64,000 nucleotides of DNA from contig NC_016604.1 of assembly GCF_000230895.2 (NCBI RefSeq), positions 2,294,001-2,358,000 of the forward strand, read 5' to 3'. This DNA is from Mycolicibacterium rhodesiae NBB3 (lineage in GTDB: Bacteria > Actinomycetota > Actinomycetes > Mycobacteriales > Mycobacteriaceae). This document shows, piece after piece, positions 55,048 to 63,745 of the stretch. A model generated the notes under the pieces. The model was not told the origin of the DNA, did no database searches, and worked only from the letters and a program-made list of their open reading frames with translations. Position 1 is the first letter of the stretch. Every line of letters starts with the position of its first letter. The translations under genes were made by a program, and so were the position numbers.

Positions 55048-56169
55048 ATGCGCACCGAGCTGTGTGACCGCTTCGGCATCGAATATCCGATATTCGTCTT
55101 CACGCCGTCGGAGAAGGTCGCGGCGGCGGTCAGCAAAGCGGGCGGTCTCGGAGTGCTCGGCTGCGTGCGGTTCAACGACGCCGACGACCTCGAGAACGTG
55201 CTGTGCTGGATGGACGAGAACACCGACGGAAAGCCTTACGGGGTCGATGTCGTGATGCCCGCCAAGATTCCGCAGGAGGGCACGGCCAGCGATATCGACA
55301 AGTTCATCCCGCAGAGCCATCGCGACTTCGTCGCCAAAACCCTTGCCGATCTTGGTGTTCCGCCCCTACCCGAGGATGAGGAGCGCAACTCGGGCGTGCT
55401 CGGCTGGCTGCATTCGGTGGCCCGGTCGCACGTCGAGGTGGCGCTGCGGCATCCGATCAAGCTGATTGCAAACGCTCTTGGCTCACCGCCGAAGGACGTC
55501 ATCGACCAGGTGCACGCGGCCGGTGTCCCGGTGGCGGCCCTGGCCGGCAGTGCCAAGCACGCGCAGCGCCACGTCGAGAACGGAGTGGACATCGTCGTGG
55601 CGCAAGGCCATGAGGCGGGTGGCCATACCGGCGAGATCGGCTCAATGGTGCTGTGGCCGGAAATCGTTGATGCGCTTGATGGTAAGGCGCCCGTGCTCGC
55701 GGCGGGCGGTATCGGCACCGGACGGCAGGTAGCGGCGGCGCTCGCGCTCGGCGCACAAGGGGTGTGGATGGGCTCGGCGTTTCTGACGTCGGCCGAATAC
55801 GACCTCGGCCACCGCAAGCCGTCGGGTATGTCGACGATCCAGGAGGCCATGCTGCGGGCTACGTCGAGCGACACCGTTCGCCGCCGTATCTACACGGGTA
55901 AGCCTGCGCGCCTTCTGAAGTCGAAGTGGACGGAGGCGTGGGACGATGCCGAGGCGCCTGAGCCGCTGCCGATGCCGCTGCAGAATATTCTCGTCAGCGA
56001 GGCTCATCAGCGGATGAACGAGTCAGACAATCCCGACACCGTCGCGATGCCGGTCGGCCAGATCGTCGGCCGGATGAACGAAATCCGGCCCGTCGCAGAC
56101 ATCATCGGGGAACTCGTCGCGGGCTTCGAAGAGGCCTCGAAGCGCCTTGACGGCATCCGGGAGTCCTAG
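55048..56169 (+). CDS. Nitronate monooxygenase-family flavoprotein
   Basis: 373 residues, same fold class as ipdC (about the same size but distinct sequence). FMN phosphate loop VVAQGHEAGGHTGEIG and AAGGIGTGRQVAAAL are visible; the N-terminus YPIFVFTPSEKVAAAVSKAGGLGVLG is typical. ATG 55048 directly follows the fadD19 stop with no spacer, so it is co-translated and probably acts on FadD19 products, perhaps as an enoyl reductase or dehydrogenase (inference). Confidence 0.87.
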   Translation: MRTELCDRFGIEYPIFVFTPSEKVAAAVSKAGGLGVLGCVRFNDADDLENVLCWMDENTDGKPYGVDVVMPAKIPQEGTASDIDKFIPQSHRDFVAKTLADLGVPPLPEDEERNSGVLGWLHSVARSHVEVALRHPIKLIANALGSPPKDVIDQVHAAGVPVAALAGSAKHAQRHVENGVDIVVAQGHEAGGHTGEIGSMVLWPEIVDALDGKAPVLAAGGIGTGRQVAAALALGAQGVWMGSAFLTSAEYDLGHRKPSGMSTIQEAMLRATSSDTVRRRIYTGKPARLLKSKWTEAWDDAEAPEPLPMPLQNILVSEAHQRMNESDNPDTVAMPVGQIVGRMNEIRPVADIIGELVAGFEEASKRLDGIRES

Positions 56170-56180
56170 GCCGCAATGCA

Positions 56181-56216
56181 AACGCCGCCAAAGTGCGGTG
56201 GCACTTTGGCGGCGTT
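56181..56216. terminator. Bidirectional terminator hairpin
   Basis: Perfect 16-bp stem AACGCCGCCAAAGTGC / GCACTTTGGCGGCGTT with a GGTG loop. It lies between convergent genes ending at 56169 and 56229 and has no U run on either side. Confidence 0.85.
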
Positions 56217-56228
56217 GCGTGCCGCTGT

Positions 56229-56945
56229 TTACGGCGTGATCTTGGTCTGCTCGTCGATGACGTTCGTTGCCGCACCCACGATCTCGCCCTGGTTCTCCAG
56301 GCCGTCGGCATTGAGCTGCAGCACGTAGAGGCCATCAGCACCGGGGATCACGACGGTTTTCTGGGCGACGATCTTGGTCTGCCCTTCCGACTCCCACGTG
56401 CCACCGAGCTGGTAGGCGGGATACTCGCCGAGGGTGCTGTTCTCGCCCTCGTTCGACGCGACCCAGCCCGGCAGGTTCTCCAGTTCGCCCGGAGCGAGAT
56501 CGATGATCTTCTGCGGGTCGACGTTGCCGGTCAGCTTCGACATCAGCGCGACGATGCTCGGCGAGTACTCGGCGGACTCAGGTCCGGTGTAGATGATGGC
56601 GCCATAAGCCCACTCCGGGGTGTTCTCCCCGGCCGGCTCCCAGCCCGGGGGGATCGGCAGGTCGACCTTCGGCGCGCCGGGGTCGTCCTGCTTGACCGGC
56701 GTCTCCTGGATTTTGTTCTCGGCGATGTAGCTGGCGATAGTGGGGTTCGGGCCAGCGGCATCCTCTTCGCGTGGCGCGACCTTCTCCGTCGTGGTCGGTG
56801 CGGCCTTCGCGGAGGTCGTGGTGGTGGTCGTCGATTCCGACTTGCTGGTGCTCGGTTCGGTCTTGGTATCCGAGCCGCAGCCCGATAACACGAGCGTTAG
56901 AGCAGCGGCCACTGCGGCCACTCCGGTGATCGCCGTGCGCCTCAT
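56229..56945 (-). CDS. LpqN/LpqT-type lipoprotein
   Basis: 238 residues. Signal with lipobox LSGC, a Ser/Thr-rich linker (about 25-55), then a domain with IASYIAENKIQETPV, IPPGWEPAG, YGAIIYTG and PAYQLGGTW, the pattern of the mycobacterial LpqN/LpqT family. These are cell-envelope lipoproteins, some linked to lipid transport. It stands alone, with terminators on its 3' side. Confidence 0.83.
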   Translation of the reverse strand: MRRTAITGVAAVAAALTLVLSGCGSDTKTEPSTSKSESTTTTTTSAKAAPTTTEKVAPREEDAAGPNPTIASYIAENKIQETPVKQDDPGAPKVDLPIPPGWEPAGENTPEWAYGAIIYTGPESAEYSPSIVALMSKLTGNVDPQKIIDLAPGELENLPGWVASNEGENSTLGEYPAYQLGGTWESEGQTKIVAQKTVVIPGADGLYVLQLNADGLENQGEIVGAATNVIDEQTKITP

Positions 56946-57159
56946 CAGTCAACTCCTGTCGTGGTCTGGAAAATCACGTAGCGAAGCGTAATCGAAAAGG
57001 GCGATCTACAAGGGCAAGTAGGCAGGCTTGCACCACATGGCGTCAGTGACGTGCACATCGCCAGACAGCAGCGGTCTTCCAGGTATTCGCGGTATCCCAC
57101 GTCGATGGCGCTACCGTTTCGGGCCGCTCCAATAGACTCGCAGTCAAAAGGAGAAGCGT

Positions 57160-58689
57160 GTGGTCACGTTGGACCGCCTGGTGAACGTGCTGGGGAGCTA
57201 CGGCGTGCGGTTACGCTTCTGCCCGACGCCCCGCTCGACCGAACTGAGCAGCGTGGTCGTGCCCGAGGTCGCCGACGGCGAAACGGTCATCGGTGACGTA
57301 CTGCTGGCCGTCGGGGCCGAGTCGGTCGATGAGGCACTGCGGTGGGCGGTGGCGGCGCGAGCGGCCGTCGTTCTGCTACGTGACGATGGTGAAGACGACA
57401 CCGTGTTCACGGGGATGGTAGAGGGTGTCGCGGTGATGGTCGTCGATTCGTCGGTCACATGGAGCGATTTGTCGGCCATTGTCTACGGGCTGGTTCTCGA
57501 GGGTCGTGAAACCGAATCCGGCCGTGGTCCAACAGATTTGTTCGCGCTGGCAGACCGTTTGGCCGAGGTGACGGGCGGTGCGGTGACCATCGAAGACCCG
57601 TTGTTGCGGGTGCTGGCGTATTCCACGATGCAGCAGAACGCCGATCCCGCGAGGGTTTCGACCATCATGAACAGGCAAGCGGCGGAGCCGTTGCGTGAAT
57701 TGTTCGAATCCCAAGGGGTTTTCGCCCATCTCGCGGTTTCTGATGAGCCACTGTTCGTCAGCGCAGACGCTGAACACGGTGTTTCGGGACGGATGGTTGC
57801 GGCGGTGCGGTCAGGGCGAGAACTCATGGGGTCGCTCTGGGTTGCCTGTCAGAAGCCGTTGGCTGAACCTGAACGCACCGCGTTGGCCGACGGTGCCCGC
57901 ACAGTGGCCCTGCACTTGTTGCGCTCACGCGCCAGCGCAGATCTGGAACGCCAGGTCGAATCGGAACTGGTGCTTCGCCTGTTGACTGGCAGCCCCGATG
58001 CGGCGGCGTCGGCCAGCCGACTGGGCTTGCCGCAAGGCCTCATGCGGGTAATCGCGATACAGGCGTTCACCGGATCAGACCGAGACGCGGGCCTGCTGCT
58101 CGCCTTTGAACAGGCGACAACCGGATTCGGTTGGTCTCGCCCAGGGCGAAGTGCGTTGGCAGGCAACACGATCTACACCCTGCTTCCCGGCGAGGATGCG
58201 ATGGCAGCTCGGCGCTGGATCGCGGGTGTGCACGCGGCTCTCCCGGAGCGGTTCACGGTGTTCGCCGGAATCAGCAAAGCGGCCGGGGCGACCGATCTGC
58301 CGGCGGCGCGTCATGAAGCCGACGAGTGTCTGGCTCTTCACGAGGTCAAGCCGTCGAATTCTCAACCGCCGGCGTACGACGAGTCGTGGGACGAGATTCT
58401 GTTGCAGCGCCTTCGCACGGCGGCGCGTTCAGGCCGCACGCCGGACCGCGGACCCGTCGCTGAGCTCCGGCGTCACGATGCCGATCATTCCACCGACTAC
58501 GTCGCGACTCTGAAGGCATGGTTGGAAGCGCTCGGCGACCCGACTGAAGCGGGCCATCGATTGGGAGTGCACGAAAACACGGTGCGGTACCGGCTGCGCA
58601 AGATGAGCGAAATCACCGACCTGCAACTGGACGATTCCAGTAAGCGGCTCGCCATGATGATCGAACTAGCCGCGACCGAGACCTTCTGA
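57160..58689 (+). CDS. PucR-family transcriptional regulator
   Basis: 509 residues. N-terminal PucR-like sensor (about 1-120), GAF-like middle (about 125-240), CdaR/GGDEF-like region, and C-terminal PucR helix-turn-helix with LGVHENTVRYRLRKMSEITDLQ (about 470-500). GTG 57160 has AAAGGAG upstream and a possible -10 TAGACT at 57133. Located just upstream of a D-amino-acid dehydrogenase gene, which it probably activates. Confidence 0.86.
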   Translation: MVTLDRLVNVLGSYGVRLRFCPTPRSTELSSVVVPEVADGETVIGDVLLAVGAESVDEALRWAVAARAAVVLLRDDGEDDTVFTGMVEGVAVMVVDSSVTWSDLSAIVYGLVLEGRETESGRGPTDLFALADRLAEVTGGAVTIEDPLLRVLAYSTMQQNADPARVSTIMNRQAAEPLRELFESQGVFAHLAVSDEPLFVSADAEHGVSGRMVAAVRSGRELMGSLWVACQKPLAEPERTALADGARTVALHLLRSRASADLERQVESELVLRLLTGSPDAAASASRLGLPQGLMRVIAIQAFTGSDRDAGLLLAFEQATTGFGWSRPGRSALAGNTIYTLLPGEDAMAARRWIAGVHAALPERFTVFAGISKAAGATDLPAARHEADECLALHEVKPSNSQPPAYDESWDEILLQRLRTAARSGRTPDRGPVAELRRHDADHSTDYVATLKAWLEALGDPTEAGHRLGVHENTVRYRLRKMSEITDLQLDDSSKRLAMMIELAATETF

Positions 58690-58727
58690 ACAGGTCTGTT
58701 GTCGGATCGCCACAATCGCACCACCGT

Positions 58728-58750
58728 CGGTTGTCCGGTTGGGGCAACCG
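58728..58750. promoter_or_regulatory. Inverted repeat before the amino-acid dehydrogenase gene
   Basis: CGGTTG (58728-58733) and CAACCG (58745-58750) are separated by 11 bases. A possible PucR site or hairpin in the 128-base gap between the two genes. Confidence 0.3.
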
Positions 58751-58816
58751 CTGTCAACCTCGCCCAGGCGACCATTGGAGTTGTCGGTACTCGGGCGAGT
58801 GATGGAGGTAGTGGTG

Positions 58817-60082
58817 ATGGTCGGCGGCGAGCGAATAGACGGCGGTCCGCGATCTGCGGTCGTGGTCGGCGCGGGCATCGTCGGATTGTCGACGGCGTGG
58901 TTCCTGCAGGAGAGGGGAGTCGACGTCACCGTCGTCGACCGTTCCGGAGTGGCTGCCGGAGCCTCATGGGGCAACGCCGGTTGGATCGCACCTGCCTTGA
59001 CAACCCCGCTGAACTCGCCGAAGGTGCTCCGTTACGCGCTGCGCTCGCTGCGCGATCGCAGCGCTCCGCTGCACATCCCGTTGGCCGCGGATAGTGCGCC
59101 GTGGGCGTTCCTGATGCAATTCGCCTTGAACTGCCGACCGTCGAAGTGGAACCGGGCCGCGCGCGCCAACGTCCCGCTCAACGAGGAATGCATCGAGGCT
59201 TTCGACGTGCTCCTCGGCAACGGGGTCGACGCGCCGGTGACCGACGCTCCGATCACGGCGTTGTTCCGATCCACCCATGCCGCGGAGCACATGGTGCGGG
59301 AGCTTCGCGCACTGGAGAACGCGGGGCAGTCGCTGTTCGTCACCGGGCTCTCCGGTAACGCGTTGCGAGAACAGGTCCCGCTGGCGTCGGGGGCCGTCAC
59401 TGCGGCCGTCAACATCAACGGCCAGCGATATGTCGATCCAGGGCGCTTCGTCACGGCCCTGGGAGAGGCGGTTGCGCAACGCGGAGCAACCATGCTCACG
59501 CGTCATGTGCGCGGTGTCTTCAGTTCCGGTAACGCAGCGACGGTGTTGCTCGAAGACGACGAATCGTTGTCCGCTGATGCTGCCGTGATCGCCACGGGCG
59601 CTTGGCTGTCACGACTGACGGACCGCCGATTGAGGGTGCCGGTGGGGTCAGGTCGCGGCTACTCGTTCACCGTGCCCGTCGACCGGCCCATGCCCGGGCC
59701 CATCTATTTGCCCGACGTGCGCGTGGCGTGCACTCCTTACAACGGGCACCTGCGGGTGGCGGGCACGATGGAATTCCGCGGCCCCCATGAGCCGGTGATG
59801 GCTGAGCGCGTTGGAGCAATCGTCGCGTCGGCGAGCCCGCTGCTGGAAGGCGTTCGGTGGGCCGAGCGAAGCGATATCTGGGTCGGTTCACGCCCGATCA
59901 CGCCCGACGGACTGCCACTGATCGGTGAGACGTCGCGCAACGTGTATGTAGCCGGTGGGCACGGAATGTGGGGCCTTGCACATGGACCCGTGACGGGACG
60001 ACTCCTGACCGAACAGATCACCACCGGCAAGCAAGCCGAAGCCCTGCGGCCTTTCGATCCGCTGCGACGGGCTGTGGCCTAG
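58817..60082 (+). CDS. FAD-dependent D-amino-acid dehydrogenase (DadA-like)
   Basis: 421 residues. N-terminal FAD site VVVGAGIVGLSTAWFLQERG, DAO-family AGASWGNAGWIAPAL (DadA signature), and C-terminal RPITPDGLPLIGETSRNVYVAGGHGMWGL. It should oxidatively deaminate a D-amino acid and pass electrons to the respiratory chain. ATG 58817 has GGAGG eight bases upstream; upstream in-frame ATGs at 58802 and 58739 are weaker. Confidence 0.87.
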   Translation: MVGGERIDGGPRSAVVVGAGIVGLSTAWFLQERGVDVTVVDRSGVAAGASWGNAGWIAPALTTPLNSPKVLRYALRSLRDRSAPLHIPLAADSAPWAFLMQFALNCRPSKWNRAARANVPLNEECIEAFDVLLGNGVDAPVTDAPITALFRSTHAAEHMVRELRALENAGQSLFVTGLSGNALREQVPLASGAVTAAVNINGQRYVDPGRFVTALGEAVAQRGATMLTRHVRGVFSSGNAATVLLEDDESLSADAAVIATGAWLSRLTDRRLRVPVGSGRGYSFTVPVDRPMPGPIYLPDVRVACTPYNGHLRVAGTMEFRGPHEPVMAERVGAIVASASPLLEGVRWAERSDIWVGSRPITPDGLPLIGETSRNVYVAGGHGMWGLAHGPVTGRLLTEQITTGKQAEALRPFDPLRRAVA

Positions 60083-60116
60083 ACCGAGACCCCGCCCGTT
60101 TGAGGGCACCGCGAGT

Positions 60117-60155
60117 CGTCAGGGGCGGCGCATTTTTCGCAGCCCGCCCCTGACG
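60117..60155 (+). terminator. GC-rich hairpin before the GreA-like gene
   Basis: Perfect 12-bp stem CGTCAGGGGCGG / CCGCCCCTGACG with a 15-base loop containing a T run. It could terminate dadA transcription or form part of the leader of the Gre-like gene. Confidence 0.6.
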
Positions 60156-60183
60156 GCGACCATTCACGAAGAAAGGACCAAAT

Positions 60184-60651
60184 ATGACCAGCATCAACCA
60201 GGTCTGGATCTCGGCCCAGGCCCACGAGCGTCTACACCAGGAACTCGCCGCACTGCGTGACTTGTGTTCGACCGCAGCGGAGGACGGAGAAACCGGTGAG
60301 AATGCCACAGCCATACAGCGGGCTCGTCAGAAACGCATCCAACAAATCCACGACCTGCTCGTCAACGCGGTAGTGGGCGAGGATCCGCCGGATGACGGAG
60401 TCGCCGAGCCGGGCATGGTCGTCACCGTCCGCTTCGACGACACTGGCGAGACCGAGTCATTTCTGCTCGGTCTCCGCGGGGTGGAGCACGGAGACACCGA
60501 GGTCTTCTCCATCGAATCTCCGCTCGGCGCCGCTGTCCTCGGCGCGCGCGTCGGTGAGCGTCGCGCGTACAGACTGCCAAGTGGCGCAGAACTTTCCGTC
60601 ACGGTGCTGACGGCAGTTCCCTACGGTCTGCACAAGGCTGCGGCGAGTTAG
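60184..60651 (+). CDS. GreA/GreB-family protein
   Basis: 155 residues. N-terminal coiled coil (AHERLHQELAALRDL..., shorter than classical GreA) and C-terminal FKBP-like domain (GMVVTVRFDDTGETESFLLG ... SPLGAAVLGARVGERRAY). The acidic tip residues needed for transcript cleavage are not clearly in the usual place (GETGENA might serve). GAAAGGA precedes ATG 60184. Likely an RNA polymerase secondary-channel binder, or an Rnk-like variant; not the housekeeping GreA. Confidence 0.83.
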   Translation: MTSINQVWISAQAHERLHQELAALRDLCSTAAEDGETGENATAIQRARQKRIQQIHDLLVNAVVGEDPPDDGVAEPGMVVTVRFDDTGETESFLLGLRGVEHGDTEVFSIESPLGAAVLGARVGERRAYRLPSGAELSVTVLTAVPYGLHKAAAS

Positions 60652-60661
60652 AAGGACGCAA

Positions 60662-60832
60662 GTGATCACCCCGATCAGCGACAGGAACGATGCGCCGGGA
60701 TCCTCTCGAACAGCATGTGACCCCGACGGCGTGTGGCCCGCGGTCGCGCTTGCGCGCTGGGAGTCCGAGGGGGGCGCGCTTCGCCGGCACAACTACCTAT
60801 CGTTTGTAGGACCACTCCAGCCCGGCGGCTGA
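60662..60832 (+). CDS. Small ORF of 56 residues downstream of the GreA-like gene
   Basis: GTG 60662 lies ten bases after the GreA-like stop, with AAGGA six bases upstream, and reads to TGA 60830-60832. The protein contains VWPAVALARWESEGGALRR. I see no known domain. The good ribosome site and position argue for real translation; length and composition alone do not prove it. Confidence 0.45.
   Translation: MITPISDRNDAPGSSRTACDPDGVWPAVALARWESEGGALRRHNYLSFVGPLQPGG
60797..60813. promoter_or_regulatory. Possible operator before tetR
   Basis: CTACCTATCGTTTGTAG has CTAC/GTAG ends and an overlapping CCTA/TAGG pair. It lies 57 bases upstream of the first possible tetR start and inside the small ORF; low confidence. 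Confidence 0.25.
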
Positions 60833-60869
60833 GCAGCTCGGACCATCACAACGGCGCTTCAGACGACAT

Positions 60870-61532
60870 GTGCGACGCATACCGCCTGGGGCTTCGGAGA
60901 TCGCCGCAACGATCTCTTCGTACGGTTCAATTGCTGACGTGGAGGACGCCAAGGCTGCCGGACGGCCGCGCGACGCGTCGATCGACGCGCGGGTTCTCGA
61001 CGTGACCCGTGCTCTGCTCGTCGAGGTCGGGTGGGACGAACTGAGCATGCGGTTGATCGCGACCCGCTCGGGAGTCAGCCGGTCGAGTCTGAGCCGTCGC
61101 TGGTCGTCGAAGGCGGAGCTGGTACTGCACGCGATTCTCGGCGAGACGCCGGATCTTGCACCGTTCGCCGATACCGACCGCCTCGGCTGGGTCGATTGGG
61201 TGGCCCGAGGCAGCCGTGAACTGTACGCACGTCCAGAAGTCAGGGCCGCGATACCCGGACTGCTGCTGGCGTTGGGGGAGAACGAGCAGTTGCGTAGCCA
61301 GTTGTGGCAGGACTTCAGTGCCCCTGCGGTGGCGCTGTTCACTGCGGACGCTGCGGACCCCGAGGAAGCCGAGCGCGACGCCCGTGCCTTCATGGCGATG
61401 GCGGTGGGAGCGGCATTGTTCCTGACGACTGTTGCCGTCGAAGACGACAACGATGCACTACACACCCGGATCCGCGGCATTCTGGGCGAGGCCGTCTCGC
61501 GGAAACGACGCGACAATGGCGTCGATCGGTGA
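60870..61532 (+). CDS. TetR-family transcriptional regulator
   Basis: Up to 220 residues; GTG 60870 is the longest start, GTG 60939 (VEDAKAAGRPRDASID) gives a more usual TetR N-terminus of 197 residues. HTH at MRLIATRSGVSRSSLSRRWSSK. C-terminal helices form the effector domain. Its 3' end overlaps the convergent SDR gene by 75 bases. Probably controls itself and the SDR/OYE genes (inference from position). Confidence 0.83.
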   Translation: MRRIPPGASEIAATISSYGSIADVEDAKAAGRPRDASIDARVLDVTRALLVEVGWDELSMRLIATRSGVSRSSLSRRWSSKAELVLHAILGETPDLAPFADTDRLGWVDWVARGSRELYARPEVRAAIPGLLLALGENEQLRSQLWQDFSAPAVALFTADAADPEEAERDARAFMAMAVGAALFLTTVAVEDDNDALHTRIRGILGEAVSRKRRDNGVDR

Positions 61533-62474
61533 CCGCCACGTGATGCCGAGGTCCGCGATGGTCGCCGAGTCGTCGGTCGGTGTCGCCGCCGTCAGCAGCA
61601 GAGCCGCCTCATAGCTGAGTCCGTCGCCCAGCGGCACGATGCCCGACAATGCATCACCGATGCGGCCCAAAGCGCGGAACATCCTTCGACTCAGGGGAAT
61701 CCGTTTGAAATTCCGCCCAGAGCCACGCTCGAGCGCGTCGATCATCTCGTCGAACGCGACAAGGGTGCCTCCGCATACGTAGCGACGCGGCCCCCGCCCC
61801 GGAGCCAGGATGGCCGCGTGGACATCGGCGACATCGCGCACGTCGACCATTTGCATCGCGCCGCGTAATCGGGGCGCGACGCCCCACCGCACCAGCGGCG
61901 CCCAGCCCCGCTCGGTGACACCCGCTTCGGTGTGAAAGGCCGGACCGACCACACTCGAGGGATAGGTGACGACGACTGGAGCGCCCCGCGATTGGAGTCG
62001 ACGCGCGACTCGGTCGGCGTAACCCTTTGTCTGCGCGTACGTGCTTCGCCCCTCGACGGTGGGCGAATCCGGCCCGATGACGCCGTTCGGCGGGGGGAAC
62101 AACGCGCTGTAGCTGCTGACGGATACCACCGGGTCAAGCCCCTCTCCTACAGCGCGGGTCAACAGAGCCTCTGTGGCCAGGGCGTTGACCTCCCACATCA
62201 ACGCATCGCGACGGTTGTCGGTGCCTACCACCCCGGCGGCATGAAGCAGCGCATCGCAATCACCGAGCAACTTGTCGATGGTCGCGGAGTCACGGACGTC
62301 GCCGACCAACACGTCGATATCGCTGATGTCACCGATCTCTTCGAATCGCTTCAGCACCGGGGCGTCCCGCGCATCGGGTGCCACCAGCAGGCGCACCTGG
62401 TCGCCACGGGCGAGAAGGGTGCGCACGCAATGTGCGCCGAGATAGCCGGTGCCGCCAGTGACTGCGATCAGCAT
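61458..62474 (-). CDS. Extended SDR (NAD-dependent epimerase/reductase type)
   Basis: 338 residues. NAD site AVTGGTGYLG at 4-13, LLHAAGVVG, YAQTKGYADRVAR as the catalytic YxxxK, and ATYPSSVVGPAF-like VVTYPSSVVGPA. Resembles dihydroflavonol-reductase/cinnamoyl-CoA-reductase-like members. Divergent from the OYE gene with 41 bases between starts. Last 75 bases overlap tetR on the other strand. Confidence 0.82.
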   Translation of the reverse strand: MLIAVTGGTGYLGAHCVRTLLARGDQVRLLVAPDARDAPVLKRFEEIGDISDIDVLVGDVRDSATIDKLLGDCDALLHAAGVVGTDNRRDALMWEVNALATEALLTRAVGEGLDPVVSVSSYSALFPPPNGVIGPDSPTVEGRSTYAQTKGYADRVARRLQSRGAPVVVTYPSSVVGPAFHTEAGVTERGWAPLVRWGVAPRLRGAMQMVDVRDVADVHAAILAPGRGPRRYVCGGTLVAFDEMIDALERGSGRNFKRIPLSRRMFRALGRIGDALSGIVPLGDGLSYEAALLLTAATPTDDSATIADLGITWRSPIDAIVASFPRDGLAQNAADPGV

Positions 62475-62513
62475 TGCGCTCCTTGTTCGTGATTGCTCGC
62501 CGGTGGTACATTA

Positions 62514-62530
62514 CGATGCCAATGGCATCG
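62514..62530. promoter_or_regulatory. Perfect palindrome on the OYE start codon
   Basis: CGATGCCA-A-TGGCATCG (8-bp arms, one-base centre) overlaps both candidate ATGs (62516, 62522) of the OYE-like gene in the short divergent gap. Possible operator or translation-control hairpin. Confidence 0.45.
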
Positions 62531-63736
62531 AAATTGGGCAATAGCGCATTCACGCCGATGAGGTTGGGTCCTCTGACGCTGAAGAACCGCTTCATCAAGG
62601 CAGCCACCTTCGAGGGCAGGATGCCTCGCGGTGAGGTGACCAACGACCTCATCGATTTTCACACCGAGGTCGCAGAAGGCGGCGCGGCGATGACGACCGT
62701 CGCGTACTGCGCGATATCACCCGGCGGCCGGGTGCACCGAGACACGATAGTGCTGGATCGGCGCCGGGCCGCCGCGTTGCGGCGGCTCACCGACGCGGTG
62801 CATGCGCGAGACACATTGGTGTGCGCTCAGATCGGCCACGCGGGCCTGGTGGCCAATACGCGTTCGAACCGCGTGAGAACTCTTGCGCCGTCGACTCGAT
62901 TCAGCGCTCCCGCAATGGGATTGGTTCGCGGTGCCACGACCGCACAACTCGATGAGGTGATCGACGACTTCGGTGTTGCGGCCCGCAACGCCGTCGAGGC
63001 GGGGTTCGATGCCGTCGAATTGCACCTTGGACACGGATACCTGCTGAGCTCATTCTTCAGCCCGAATCTCAACAAGCGCAAGGATCGCTTCGGAGGTGAC
63101 ACGGTGCGCCGCGCTGAACTCGCGCGTCGAGTCATCGAGCGGGTTCGCGCCGAGACCGGGGACACGGTCGCCGTCACCGCGAAATTCAACATGGATGACG
63201 GTGTCCGCGGCGGATTCTGGTTGACCGATAGCCTTCCCACGGCGCGCCTGCTCGAATCCGACGGATACCTCGACGCACTCGAACTGACCGGCGGCAGTTC
63301 GCTGCTCAATCCGATGTACTACTTCCGCGGCGAGGTACCGATGGCGGAATTCATCGCCTCCCAACCCGCGGCAGTGGGTCTCGGATTGCGGCTCATCGGG
63401 CGCAGGTTGTTTCGCGAGTACCCGTTCGAAGAAGCATTCTTCTTACCGCTGGCGCGGCAGTTCCGCGAGGCGCTGTCGATGCCGCTGATCCTGCTCGGGG
63501 GCGTCAACACGATGGCGACTGTTTCCGCGGCACTGGCGGACGGGTTCGAGTTCGTCGCGATGGCCCGTGCGTTGTTACGTGATCCTGCACTGGTCAACGA
63601 GTTTCGGTCGGGTTCGGCTCGGGAGGGGCTGTGTGTGCACTGCACGAAGTGCATGGCCACGATCTTCGGCGGCACTCGATGCGTGCTTCGCGACGAATCA
63701 CCGTCTCAGACCGTTGGGCATGCAACACACGTGTGA
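62516..63736 (+). CDS. Old-yellow-enzyme family NADH:flavin oxidoreductase
   Basis: About 406 residues from ATG 62516 (ATG 62522 also possible; the frame to 62474 overlaps the SDR start). FMN TIM barrel: MRLGPLTLKNRFIKAA, CAQIGHAGL, active-site HLGHGYLLSSFFSP (H..H/N type), NKRKDRFGG, LLGGVNTM. The C-terminal GLCVHCTKCM has the start of the iron-sulfur cysteine pattern of 2,4-dienoyl-CoA reductases, but the rest of that domain is absent. A reductase of activated alkenes is likely. Confidence 0.86.
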   Translation: MPMASKLGNSAFTPMRLGPLTLKNRFIKAATFEGRMPRGEVTNDLIDFHTEVAEGGAAMTTVAYCAISPGGRVHRDTIVLDRRRAAALRRLTDAVHARDTLVCAQIGHAGLVANTRSNRVRTLAPSTRFSAPAMGLVRGATTAQLDEVIDDFGVAARNAVEAGFDAVELHLGHGYLLSSFFSPNLNKRKDRFGGDTVRRAELARRVIERVRAETGDTVAVTAKFNMDDGVRGGFWLTDSLPTARLLESDGYLDALELTGGSSLLNPMYYFRGEVPMAEFIASQPAAVGLGLRLIGRRLFREYPFEEAFFLPLARQFREALSMPLILLGGVNTMATVSAALADGFEFVAMARALLRDPALVNEFRSGSAREGLCVHCTKCMATIFGGTRCVLRDESPSQTVGHATHV

Positions 63737-63745
63737 CAAGGCGGC

